Below, in pieces: positions 1-8,097 of a DNA stretch of 64,000 nt. Where the stretch lies: NCBI GenBank assembly GCA_050296515.1, contig JBNKRJ010000064.1, forward strand, positions 1 through 64,000, in the 5' to 3' direction. Positions within the stretch are counted from its first letter, which is position 1. Each line of letters begins with the position of its first letter. A program made the position numbers and the translations under genes. Source of the stretch: NBLH01 sp050296515. Lineage in GTDB: Bacteria > Bacteroidota > Bacteroidia > Bacteroidales > NBLH01. Under the pieces are notes generated by a model. That model ran no database searches. It saw only the letters and a program-made list of their open reading frames with translations, and was not told where the DNA came from.

Positions 1-327
1 ATTTATATGGAGTTCATGAGCTTGCTTCGCAAGGTTAAACATATTCTTTTGTAGAGCGATTATTCGCTTCGCTCATGAGATCACTTCGTTAAGTTAAGTT
101 TCTCTATAAACCCCGAAGGGCTCAGCGTAAGCTAATCCCTCTGCGCCTCCGCTAAAGCTTCAGCGGCACGCGGAATGAGGGTTTCATCCGTTTATTTTTA
201 ATTATTTCTATTTGTCGAATGGAACCGCATGATTAAAATAATCATTGTCAGAAGTGGTGTGTTTAATGATTACTCGCAAGCTCGTGAGAACACTTCGTTT
301 AGTTATTTTAATCATGCTTGTTTTATC
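1..327 (+). repeat. Dispersed structured repeat, family 1, copy A (cut by window start)
   Basis: This copy matches the reverse complement of 5261-5602 and the same strand of 26957-27235 and 53016-53256. It carries small hairpins: CTTGC-ttc-GCAAG near 23-35, CCCCGAAGGG at 111-120, and a larger interrupted stem at 137-181 in which CCCTC pairs with GAGGG around CCGCT/AGCGG. The part from about 226 to 327 is shared only with copy B. It ends about 34 bases before the 3' end of dxs. No convincing reading frame is conserved between copies. It could be a MITE-like element or a structured RNA; which is not decided by the sequence. Confidence 0.85.
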
Positions 328-360
328 AATATTTTATAGAATGCTTTTTCCTTTCTCAGT

Positions 361-2295
361 TCATGCAACTGCAGAATTTTTTGCATGCTTTTTAACACCA
401 AGCATTTCAATTGCGGTTTCAAAAATATTTTCTTCGCCATAACCACATTCTTCGTACAGTTCATCCTGTGTTCCCTGCTCAATAAATTTATCAGGAACAC
501 CAAGACGTTTGACTGTTGAGAAATATCCGTGTTCTGCCATAAACTCAAGTACGGCACTGCCAAAACCACCGACAATGGTTCCGTCTTCAATGGTTATAAC
601 TTTATCAAACTTTTTAAATATGCTATGAAGCAATTCTTCATCAAGAGGTTTCACAAATCTCATATCATAATGGGCTACACTTAGTTGCTCATTATCAAAC
701 TTTTCATATAAATTTCGAACAAGGTTTCCAATGGCTCCGATACTTAAAATTGCTATATCATTACCATCTTTCAGCTTTCGTCCTTTTCCTACTTTTATTT
801 CTTTAAAAGGAGTCTTCCATTCTGGCATTACACCATTTCCCCTCGGATAACGAATAACAAATGTTCCTTTATCCGGCAACTGACCAGTATACATCAGATT
901 ACGAAGTTCTTCTTCGTCAATAGGCGCCGAAATTGTAATATTTGGGATGCATCTCATAAATGCTAAATCATAAGCACCATGGTGAGTCGCACCATCTGCA
1001 CCAACCAAACCACCCCTATCAAGGCAGAATACAACGTTCAATTTCTGCAAAGCTGTATCATGAATAACCTGATCATAGGCCCTTTGCATAAAAGAAGAAT
1101 AAATATTACAGAACGGCATCATCCCATCAGCTGCCAAGCCAGCTGAAAATGTAACTGCATGTTGCTCTGCAATTCCAACATCAAAAGCCCTTTCAGGCAT
1201 CTTTTCCATCATGATGTTCAAGGAGCAACCTGTAGGCATTGCAGGAGTAATCCCTACAATCTTTTCATTCATTTCGGCTAACTCAACCAAAGTATGTCCA
1301 AATACATCCTGAAATTTAGGTGGCTGTTTATCCTTAAGTTGAACTTTAATTATTTCGCCTGTATTTTTATTAAACTTACCAGGAGCATGCCATTTGGTCT
1401 GATCCAGCTCTGCAAGTTTAAATCCTTTCCCTTTCTTTGTCTGACAATGCAATAATTTCGGTCCCGGAATATTCTTTAAATCAGATAAAACACTTACCAA
1501 ATGTTTTACATCATGTCCATCAACAGGACCAAAATATCTGAAATTCAATGCTTCAAACAGGTTACTTTGTCGCAAAATAACAGATTTGATTCCGTTTTCA
1601 ATTTTTTGTATAAACGACTGAGTATTAGGCCCAAACTTCTTAAGTTTTCCAAGAATGTTCCAGACCTCATCTTTTACTTTATTGTAAGTTTTTGAAGTGG
1701 TGATATCTAATAAGTACTCATTTAAAGCCCCAACATTTGGGTCAATTGACATGTGGTTGTCATTTAAAATGACCAGTATATTTGAATTTTCAATTCCTGC
1801 ATTATTTAAACCTTCAAAAGCAAGTCCTGCGGTCATGGAACCATCACCAATAACAGCCACGATGTTTCTGTCTTCTTCGCCTTTTCTTTTAGCAGCCATT
1901 GCCATGCCTAAAGCTGCTGATATTGAGGTAGATGAATGGCCAACACCAAAAGTATCGTATTCGCTTTCAAACCTGTTTGGAAAACCACTTATCCCCTTGT
2001 ATTTTCGATTGGTATGAAAAATATCACGTCTTCCGGTTAGTATTTTATGACCATAAGCCTGGTGACCAACATCCCAAACCAGTCTGTCATAAGGCGTATT
2101 GTAAACATAATGTAGGGCAACAGTTAGCTCAACCACACCCAAACTGGCACCAAAATGGCCAGGGTTGGTTGATACTACATCAATAATAAACTGTCTTAAT
2201 TCTTCACTTATCTGAGGAAGATCTTCCCGGGCTATTTTTTTTAGATCTTCCGGAGAATTAATCGTACTTAATAATTTACCTGCTTCTGTTTTCAT
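361..2295 (-). CDS. dxs: 1-deoxy-D-xylulose-5-phosphate synthase
   Basis: Condenses pyruvate and glyceraldehyde 3-phosphate with thiamine diphosphate, the first step of the non-mevalonate isoprenoid pathway, also feeding thiamine and pyridoxal synthesis. The 644-residue length is usual for DXS. The thiamine diphosphate motif runs from GDGSMTAG (residues 150-157) to NDN (178-180), followed by the transketolase pyrimidine domain with VGIAEQHAV near residue 380 and a C-terminal transketolase domain ending in GFGSAVLEF. It stands alone, divergent from pncB, with its 3' end abutting repeat copy A. No neighbouring isoprenoid gene is seen. The family call is secure. Confidence 0.97.
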   Translation of the reverse strand: MKTEAGKLLSTINSPEDLKKIAREDLPQISEELRQFIIDVVSTNPGHFGASLGVVELTVALHYVYNTPYDRLVWDVGHQAYGHKILTGRRDIFHTNRKYKGISGFPNRFESEYDTFGVGHSSTSISAALGMAMAAKRKGEEDRNIVAVIGDGSMTAGLAFEGLNNAGIENSNILVILNDNHMSIDPNVGALNEYLLDITTSKTYNKVKDEVWNILGKLKKFGPNTQSFIQKIENGIKSVILRQSNLFEALNFRYFGPVDGHDVKHLVSVLSDLKNIPGPKLLHCQTKKGKGFKLAELDQTKWHAPGKFNKNTGEIIKVQLKDKQPPKFQDVFGHTLVELAEMNEKIVGITPAMPTGCSLNIMMEKMPERAFDVGIAEQHAVTFSAGLAADGMMPFCNIYSSFMQRAYDQVIHDTALQKLNVVFCLDRGGLVGADGATHHGAYDLAFMRCIPNITISAPIDEEELRNLMYTGQLPDKGTFVIRYPRGNGVMPEWKTPFKEIKVGKGRKLKDGNDIAILSIGAIGNLVRNLYEKFDNEQLSVAHYDMRFVKPLDEELLHSIFKKFDKVITIEDGTIVGGFGSAVLEFMAEHGYFSTVKRLGVPDKFIEQGTQDELYEECGYGEENIFETAIEMLGVKKHAKNSAVA

Positions 2296-2500
2296 GATAA
2301 GTAATTTACTGATTAACCAATACTGCCCGTATTTTGTTCAAGCAAATATATTAATTATTAACAGGATACGAAAAGCTATTTGATGAGATTAAGGTTTCTT
2401 AACGGAAACGGAAGCGGCTCATCTTCCAAATGTTAGTGTTTAGACTTTAGCGTTGTTAATATTTTTAACTAATTTAGTGTTAAAATTTAATAAAACAACC

Positions 2501-3664
2501 ATGATAACGTCAATCATAGATAACGATCTGTATAAATTCACCATGCAAAATGCGGTGATTAAAATTTTTCCGCGCTCAAAGGTGAGGTTTCAGTTTATCA
2601 ACAGGGCAAAAACACCGTTTCCGGACGGGTTCGGCGAAATCTTAAGGAAAGAAATTGCAAAAATGGGTCAGTTAACCCTGACAAAGGAGGAAAAAGAATA
2701 CCTTCAAAAGAGGTGCTATTATTTAGATCCGACTTATTTGGACTTTTTAATGGGTTACAGGTATGATCCAAGTGAAGTGGGCGTGATTCAAAAAGGTGGC
2801 GAACTGCAGGTTTTGGTTGAAGGTTACTGGTACCGTACTATTTTATGGGAAGTTCCGTTAATGGCTATGATATCAGAGCTTTATTTTAAAATGACCAACC
2901 AACCCATTTACGAAGAGCATAAAATTATTGAAATAGCAAAGGAAAAGGCCACCCGGTTTAACATGCTTGGTGTAAGCGTTGCTGATTTCGGAACCAGAAG
3001 AAGATATTCGTTTGAAAATCATGACCGGATTGTAAACACTCTAAAAACTTACGGAAAGCCTTCATTTATAGGTACAAGCAATGTGTTTTTTGCAAAAAAA
3101 TACGATTTAATTCCAGTTGGAACGCATGCACACGAATGGTTTATGTTTCATGCAGCGAAATATGGTTATAAAATGGCCAACAAATTGGCGTTGGATCACT
3201 GGGTGAGAGTTTACAGAGGAGACTTGGGAATTGCACTTTCTGATACCTTTACTACAGATGTATTTTTTAAGGCATTCGATACAAAGTTTGCCAAGCTTTT
3301 TGATGGGGTAAGACAAGATTCAGGAGATCCTGTATTGTTTGCAGAAAAAACCATCGCACATTACAAGAGCCTGCGAATTGATCCAACCGCAAAAACTATT
3401 ATTTTTTCCGATGGATTGAACCCTGAAACGGTTGAAGAAATAGCCAAATCTTGCAGAAACAAAATAAAAATTTCGTTTGGTATTGGCACTAATTTCACAA
3501 ATGATGTAGGAGTAAAACCATTGAACATTGTAATAAAAATCATTGAAGCAAAACCTGAAGGTCAGGATTGGATTCACACAATAAAACTCTCTGATACTCG
3601 TGGCAAATATACAGGTGATGAGGAGTCGATTAAGTTGTGTAAGGGGATATTGAATATTGAGTAA
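2501..3664 (+). CDS. pncB: Nicotinate phosphoribosyltransferase
   Basis: Makes nicotinate mononucleotide from nicotinate and PRPP in the NAD salvage pathway. The start chosen is ATG at 2501 (MITSIIDNDLYKFTMQNAV), which matches the family's conserved N-terminus; an in-frame TTG at 2453 would add 16 unlike residues. Family motifs seen include DFGTRRRYSFE (central), GTHAHEWFM with the histidine region, DTFTTDVFF, and GVRQDSGDP for phosphoribosyl binding, then GIGTNFTNDVG. The 387-residue length is normal. It is divergent from dxs and has no operon partner; a short broken reading frame follows it. Confidence 0.95.
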   Translation: MITSIIDNDLYKFTMQNAVIKIFPRSKVRFQFINRAKTPFPDGFGEILRKEIAKMGQLTLTKEEKEYLQKRCYYLDPTYLDFLMGYRYDPSEVGVIQKGGELQVLVEGYWYRTILWEVPLMAMISELYFKMTNQPIYEEHKIIEIAKEKATRFNMLGVSVADFGTRRRYSFENHDRIVNTLKTYGKPSFIGTSNVFFAKKYDLIPVGTHAHEWFMFHAAKYGYKMANKLALDHWVRVYRGDLGIALSDTFTTDVFFKAFDTKFAKLFDGVRQDSGDPVLFAEKTIAHYKSLRIDPTAKTIIFSDGLNPETVEEIAKSCRNKIKISFGIGTNFTNDVGVKPLNIVIKIIEAKPEGQDWIHTIKLSDTRGKYTGDEESIKLCKGILNIE

Positions 3665-3683
3665 AAAAGTTATTGGTTGTTAG

Positions 3684-3958
3684 ATGATAGAAAACTGCGA
3701 ATATTATGGCGGTAAATTAGGCAAATTTATTCATCTGCAAAGCTTTTCTATAAATATTTAAATTGCAAGCGAAATGGGGCAGCTGCAAGTTTTGATGTAA
3801 TTAAATTTCATTTAAGAGGAAAATATGAAGTATACTTAACTAACAAAGAACTTAATGAGAAAACATATTTAAGCAAAAAAAATATTGCGAATTTATTTTC
3901 CAAAATTGAAAATGAAGCAGCTTCTGGAAAATTGATTTATTTAAAAAATATTGATTAA
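3684..3958 (+). pseudogene. Small frameshifted gene remnant, unknown function
   Basis: An ATG at 3684 opens a 25-codon frame (MIENCEYYGGKLGKF...) that closes near 3761. A different frame then stays open to the stop at 3956-3958 and encodes plausible protein (..FDVIKFHLRGKYEVYLTNKE.. and ..ANLFSKIENEAASGKLIYL..). The second frame has no usual start codon after its upstream stop at 3713. The codon use resembles the neighbours. The simplest reading is a small gene broken by an indel around 3750-3765, or a sequencing error there. I do not recognise the family. Confidence 0.4.
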
Positions 3959-4058
3959 CCGATAATTAGAATTATTAAGTTCTAAAAAACAGAATCAACC
4001 TGAATACTTTGATTGTTACCATTGAATCCTAAAAACAAACCCTAATTTCAACAAAATC

Positions 4059-5006
4059 ATGAAACTCTGGAATTTTATAAAAACTAAACTTAGTGAATCA
4101 AAAAGAATAATGCTGCTGGTGGTTATCGACAGCCAGGGAAGCAGTCCCGGGAGGCAAGGCTTTAAAATGGCTGTTTGTGAAGATGGCACCCTGGAAGGCT
4201 CTGTGGGTGGTGGCGTGATGGAATACAACATTGTTGAACTCGGAAAAGCAATGTTGCAACTGGGTAGATCCGGCCCCATTTTAAAAAGACAAATTCATAA
4301 CTCCGAAGCCGGTGAAGAACACTCTGGAATGATTTGCTCCGGAGAGCAGACTGTCATTCTATACGAATTAACCAAGAGTCACTTAGGTTCTGTTAATCAA
4401 ATTATAGAAAGTTTAATAAATGATACTCAGGGAGTTTTAACGCTCACCTCCGAAGGACTGTTCTTTTCATCTGATGAAATATTAAACAAAGCTGTTTATA
4501 CAAATATCAAAGATGAAACAGACTGGGAGTACAAACAATTGATTGGCTATAAAAACAGGATTTGCATCATTGGGGCAGGTCATGTTGGGCTTGCCCTTTC
4601 GAAATTAATGAAGGACCTTGATTTTATTGTGGAGATTTTTGATGATCGCAAAGACCTGAACACTTTTAATGACAATGATTATGCTGATAAAAAGCACATT
4701 GTAGATTACAACTATATTGACGAAGTTATACCACAAGGTGAAAGTGTTTATGTGGTAATAATGACCTTTGCGCATAAATCGGATCAGGATGTCTTGCAAA
4801 AACTAATTGAAAAAAAATACAAGTATTTAGGATTAATGGGAAGCAAGGCAAAGGTGGCTAAGCTTTATGAAAACATTGGATACAATCCTGATGCTGCTGG
4901 AGCACCGAAAGTGCATTCACCCATTGGTATTTCCATTAAAAGTAAAACACCTATGGAAATTGCAGTGAGTATTGCGGCTGAGATTATTGGAATTAAGAAT
5001 GCCTGA
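4059..5006 (+). CDS. xdhC: XdhC/CoxI family protein (molybdenum cofactor insertion/sulfuration)
   Basis: XdhC-type proteins bind molybdenum cofactor and help sulfurate and insert it into xanthine dehydrogenase-like enzymes. The N-terminal XdhC/CoxI domain is visible (VVIDSQGSSPGRQGFKM, GSVGGGVMEYNIVE, residues about 20-70), with a cysteine in GMICSGEQTVI. The C-terminal half is a Rossmann domain with IIGAGHVGLALSKLM at about 171-185 and LGLMGSKAKVAKL near 265. The length of 315 is typical. No molybdoenzyme lies in this window, so its client must be encoded elsewhere. A MoeB-like gene and a guanine deaminase occur at 19.5-21 kb. The gene is followed by repeat copy B. Confidence 0.9.
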   Translation: MKLWNFIKTKLSESKRIMLLVVIDSQGSSPGRQGFKMAVCEDGTLEGSVGGGVMEYNIVELGKAMLQLGRSGPILKRQIHNSEAGEEHSGMICSGEQTVILYELTKSHLGSVNQIIESLINDTQGVLTLTSEGLFFSSDEILNKAVYTNIKDETDWEYKQLIGYKNRICIIGAGHVGLALSKLMKDLDFIVEIFDDRKDLNTFNDNDYADKKHIVDYNYIDEVIPQGESVYVVIMTFAHKSDQDVLQKLIEKKYKYLGLMGSKAKVAKLYENIGYNPDAAGAPKVHSPIGISIKSKTPMEIAVSIAAEIIGIKNA

Positions 5007-5260
5007 TATTAATAAAGTATACTGCTTGGTAACGAATAGCAGCAACTGGGAAAGGGTGCAAGTATTTTTAATTTGCAAAAGTGAAGTTTGTACTTTTGAG
5101 TAGATAATTTTCTAAGGCAGGTTTATAAACTTATGAGCACTAAGAAAGACTTAACGGGCCGTACACATATTAAAGTCTGATCATTTTGAATGAAAATACC
5201 CTAAAGATATTGAATTTGTTACCTTAATCTGTAAGTTTTTTACTGAAAAGGTGTCATAAG
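5007..5260. other. Gene-free spacer before repeat copy B
   Basis: About 250 bases between xdhC and the inverted family 1 repeat. I see no convincing reading frame, RNA gene or terminator; the stretch is AT-rich and unstructured. Confidence 0.5.
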
Positions 5261-5602
5261 ATAAAACAAGCATAATAAAAATAACTAAACGAAGTGTTCT
5301 CACGAGCTTGCGAGTAATTATTAACACACACGACAATAATTGTTTTTTATCATGCGGTTCCATCTAACAATTTGAAATAGTATAAAATAAATAGATGAAA
5401 CCCTCATTCCGCGTGCCGCTGAAGCTTTAGCGGAGGCGCAGAGGGATTAGCTTACGCTGAGCCCTTCGGGGTTTATATAGAATTTAATGGCTTGACAAAA
5501 GAATATGTTTAACCTTGCGAAGCAAGCTCATGAACTCCATATAAATAGTTTAAGAAAAGTGAATAAATATCAACAACTTAACTAAGATTTAAACAAGTGA
5601 AA
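5261..5602 (-). repeat. Dispersed structured repeat, family 1, copy B (inverted)
   Basis: Reverse complement of copy A, including the extra right-hand part (the shared segment that reads AAACGAAGTGTTCTCACGAG at about 5284-5303). It lacks about 40 bases between the word ACATATTCTTTTGT and the CTATATAAACCC word that copies A, C and D keep. The left margin (5549-5602 here) is shared with the starts of copies C and D, so the full element is near 400 bases. Confidence 0.85.
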
Positions 5603-5626
5603 TAACCATTCAATTTTACACCTTAT

Positions 5627-6085
5627 ATGAAAAAAAACAACATCCTCTTATTGTCAATTATGCTTTGCTTCTGTAGCATGGTCATCTCCGGGTTTGTACT
5701 ATTATTGGGGTTTCATCATGGGCATCATGTCAGTGGCCACCATTCTGACAGGTTTAGCTGGGTAGCCCTTCATAATTTTTCATCACTGATATTCGTATTC
5801 TTAATGGTATATCATCTTACTCTTTGCTGGCCTTGGATTTATAAAAATATAATAACAGAACAACGTGATAAAAAAGGAAAAAAACTTAAGGAGCTTTGTA
5901 GAACTGATATTTGTTGCTTTGTTTTATTTCTGATACTTGCAGTAAGCGGTTACTTATTAATCTTTTTGCATAAAAACAGCCATCTGTTAAAAGGTTTGCA
6001 TTACATGCTTGGGATTGCATTTTCCATTTTTATCCTGATTCATTTAAAATTGCATAAATATCCTTCGGAAAAGTATCTAAAGTGA
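5627..6085 (+). CDS. DUF4405-like small integral membrane protein
   Basis: A 152-residue protein with four predicted membrane segments: residues 5-28, 46-69, 96-118 and 126-145. A histidine-rich loop (FHHGHHVSGHHSD) follows the first segment, and further histidines sit in the helices (ALHNF, VYHLTLCW, LHYMLG, LIHLKLH), a pattern compatible with haem-binding cytochrome b-like DUF4405 proteins. That family link is inferred from the pattern SWVALHN..VYHL..WPWI. It stands alone downstream of repeat copy B and converges on the next gene across a hairpin. Function not known. Confidence 0.6.
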   Translation: MKKNNILLLSIMLCFCSMVISGFVLLLGFHHGHHVSGHHSDRFSWVALHNFSSLIFVFLMVYHLTLCWPWIYKNIITEQRDKKGKKLKELCRTDICCFVLFLILAVSGYLLIFLHKNSHLLKGLHYMLGIAFSIFILIHLKLHKYPSEKYLK

Positions 6086-6192
6086 GGTTGAATACGAATT
6101 CCTGATTAAAAATATATTTAATTAGGTAGACAAGGTTAAAGAATAAGTAAAAAAACTTAAGGTGTTCGCCTTCAAGATGTTTTTATAGTTAA

Positions 6193-6230
6193 AATGGGGT
6201 GGAATGAACAATATCATTCCATACCCCATT
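6193..6230. terminator. Hairpin between convergent genes
   Basis: AATGGGGTGGAATGA (6193-6207) pairs with TCATTCCATACCCCATT (6214-6230) around a six-base loop, with one bulge. It lies between the 3' ends of the convergent genes at 5627 and 6282 and could end both transcripts. A clean U-run is missing, so it is called on structure and place. Confidence 0.55.
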
Positions 6231-6281
6231 ACACAAATACTTTAATTTTTAATAAAAGATTTCCAACAAACTTTATTCTTA

Positions 6282-6803
6282 CTATGCTTGTACAGATTGA
6301 GATTTTTTTGCATGCATTATTTTGCTTATAATGGCACAGGCAGCAGAAGCACCTAAAACAAATAATGTAATTAATGCAATTGTTTTAGGGTTTGCACCCG
6401 ATAAGCGGCCGCCATCAATAGAAGGAGTTAATATCCAAATAAAAGCAGCCATACTAATTACCGCATAGCCAATTTTCTTTACTACTTCTTTTTTCATAAA
6501 TGCAATAATCACCATAACCAAAGCAACAATAGAAAGTAAAACTCCTAAAATACCAGCTATTTGAGCCCTGGTTTTTGAAGGTACATTATCTAACTGCTCT
6601 AATGCTTCTTTTACAGCAGGATCATTTGTTGTTGACAAATCTACTCCATTCGCTTTGTACTCATCTATCATTTTCTGCATTTTAGCAATCTCTTCATAGT
6701 CAATTCTATCGAGTTTTGATCCTATATTTACAGTTAATCCTGCAGACATAAGTCCGCCTACTAAAAAGGTTAAAACCATTACGATTAAAACAACAATTCT
6801 CAT
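6282..6803 (-). CDS. Hypothetical four-helix membrane protein
   Basis: A 173-residue protein not recognised as a known family. The N-terminal segment (residues 2-25) looks like a membrane anchor or signal, then a charged stretch of about 55 residues (KLDRIDYEEIAKMQKMIDEY) that probably lies outside the membrane, then three helices at about 82-103, 110-126 and 140-160. The C-terminus is basic. It is a single gene with a 665-base gene-free stretch upstream. Confidence 0.7.
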   Translation of the reverse strand: MRIVVLIVMVLTFLVGGLMSAGLTVNIGSKLDRIDYEEIAKMQKMIDEYKANGVDLSTTNDPAVKEALEQLDNVPSKTRAQIAGILGVLLSIVALVMVIIAFMKKEVVKKIGYAVISMAAFIWILTPSIDGGRLSGANPKTIALITLFVLGASAACAIISKIMHAKKSQSVQA

Positions 6804-7468
6804 AATTTTTAAGTATAAAATATTAATAAATTAAATAAACTATATTTTGCAAATAGTTTTGTTTTCGGTGCAAATATCCGTGCAATAAATGGCAAATTTG
6901 TTGCTTTTTATTAATTGCCTCTTTTTTTACGATTATGAAGTTGTTTGCACCAAACGCAAATTGACTTTACTCGCTTCGCTCATGAAGGTGTACGTTTTCA
7001 AAACGAACCGATTGTTTTGGTATAAACTGGCTAACATTCGATTTATTTTATTTAAAAGTATAGAGACTTTAAAAAATCATAATTGAATCCACTAAGTAAG
7101 TGTTCTTTTAGGTAAATTAATCGATTAAGTAGTGTAATGTCGGTTTCGCGTTGTAAAACGCAGGTTTTTTTGTAATGAAAGGTAAATTGGTTTCGGCCTG
7201 GCTGTTGGCTTTTGAAAAAGCTTGTGAATATTAGCCGCTTGCTTTTATTGTCTAATTAGTGGTTAAAACCCTGCAATTTATTATAGTTACTTTAGTTTCT
7301 ATAAACTTCTTTTTTTTAGGATATAGACAGAAGACTGAATCTCGGAGTCTGAAGTTTAGAAATACACACTGAGTTTTTTCTTGTTTTCGTTACTTTTTCG
7401 CAAAACCCTGGTAACTACCTGATAATCAGGGATAGTTTATTATTTTTGGGTGTAGCAAAATTAGAGTC
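6804..7468. other. Gene-free stretch with short repeat and weak hairpin
   Basis: No supported gene. It holds a word shared with 50339-50375 (6956-6993), and a small hairpin GCGTT/AACGC at 7148-7161 followed by a T-rich run at 7165-7171. A 65-codon open frame from 6889 runs through the repeat word and is not credible. Confidence 0.5.
6956..6993 (+). repeat. Short repeat, family 4, copy 1
   Basis: The word GCAAATTGACTTTACTCGC followed by GCTCATGAAGGTGTAC corresponds to 50339-50375 with few differences. The 'CTCGCTTCGCTCATGA' part also resembles a word within the family 1 repeat, which may mean a shared origin. Confidence 0.5.
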
Positions 7469-7603
7469 ATGTTTGTCAGAAAGCTCAAAAACCGTTCGGG
7501 AAGTACTAGTATCCAAATAATTAGTAAAGAAAGTAGACGATACAAAGTAATTAAAACCATAGGTTGTGCCACAATACAGGACGAGATTGAGTGGAGTAGC
7601 TAA
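7469..7603 (+). pseudogene. 5' fragment of IS1634/IS4-type transposase
   Basis: A 44-codon frame starting with ATG at 7469 encodes MFVRKLKNRSGSTSIQIISK and then ..RYKVIKTIGCATIQDEIE.., the characteristic N-terminus of IS1634-type transposases. It stops at 7601-7603, and the rest of the about 500-residue protein is missing. It directly precedes the IS3-like remnant, suggesting that one element inserted into or deleted the other. Confidence 0.65.
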
Positions 7604-7665
7604 AATTTATGCTTAAAAATCTAAGTCCTCAACTTTTTAAAGTGACCCATAAATACCTTAGAATT

Positions 7666-8059
7666 ATGGAAAACAAGAAAAGATTTTACAGCAAAGAATT
7701 TAAAGAGAAAGCTGTGCAGCTAAGTTGCCAGCGAGAGAATTTAAAGGAATTGGCAGGGGAACTTGGGATAAATGTAGAACGTCTGTACAAATGGAGGCGT
7801 GCAGCTAAATCAACGAGTATATCACCAGCAAGAGGAAAAGTACTTAACAAAAAGGTTTTTAATGAAGATAGCCCTGAAGTAAAACACTTAAAAAAGGAAC
7901 TCAAAGAGGCCCGTTTAGAACTTGAAATACTAAAAAAGGCAGTTCACATCTTTTCCAGGAGCGGTGGAAATATTACCAGTTTATAGCAGAAAATAAAGAG
8001 AAATATTCCATCGAAAAGATGTGCAAAGTATTGAATATTAGTCGAAGTAGTTATTATAG
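7666..8059 (+). pseudogene. Truncated IS3-family transposase (orfA and start of orfB)
   Basis: OrfA runs from ATG 7666 (MENKKRFYSKEFKEKAVQLS) to about 7986. It has a helix-turn-helix (LKELAGELGINVERLYKWRR) and a leucine-zipper-like end (LKKELKEARLELEILKKAVHIFSRS). The A6G run in CTAAAAAAGGCAG near 7930 is the usual -1 frameshift signal. In the -1 frame orfB begins (YYQFIAENKEKYSIEKMCKV, then LNISRSSYYR) and is cut at about 8059, where family 2 repeat sequence starts. The catalytic DDE part is absent, so the element is dead. Confidence 0.85.
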
Positions 8060-8097
8060 AATTCCGTTTTACAGTATTCCATACTGGCTTAGTATAA
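8060..8097 (-). repeat. Family 2 repeat, partial copy 1
   Basis: Matches only the left about 38 bases of the family 2 element seen in full at 13751-13876 and 49217-49341 (ATTCCGTTTTACAGTATTCC and CATACTGGCTTAGTATA). It lies exactly between the broken IS3 orfB and the murF-alr stop codon. Confidence 0.75.

Noticed and set aside
1697..2017. Open frames antisense to dxs
   Set aside because: They lie within a secure conserved gene on the other strand and have no signal or family features.
6889..7086. 65-codon frame in a gene-free stretch
   Set aside because: It runs through a short repeat word, has no family match that I recognise and has low-complexity start and end.
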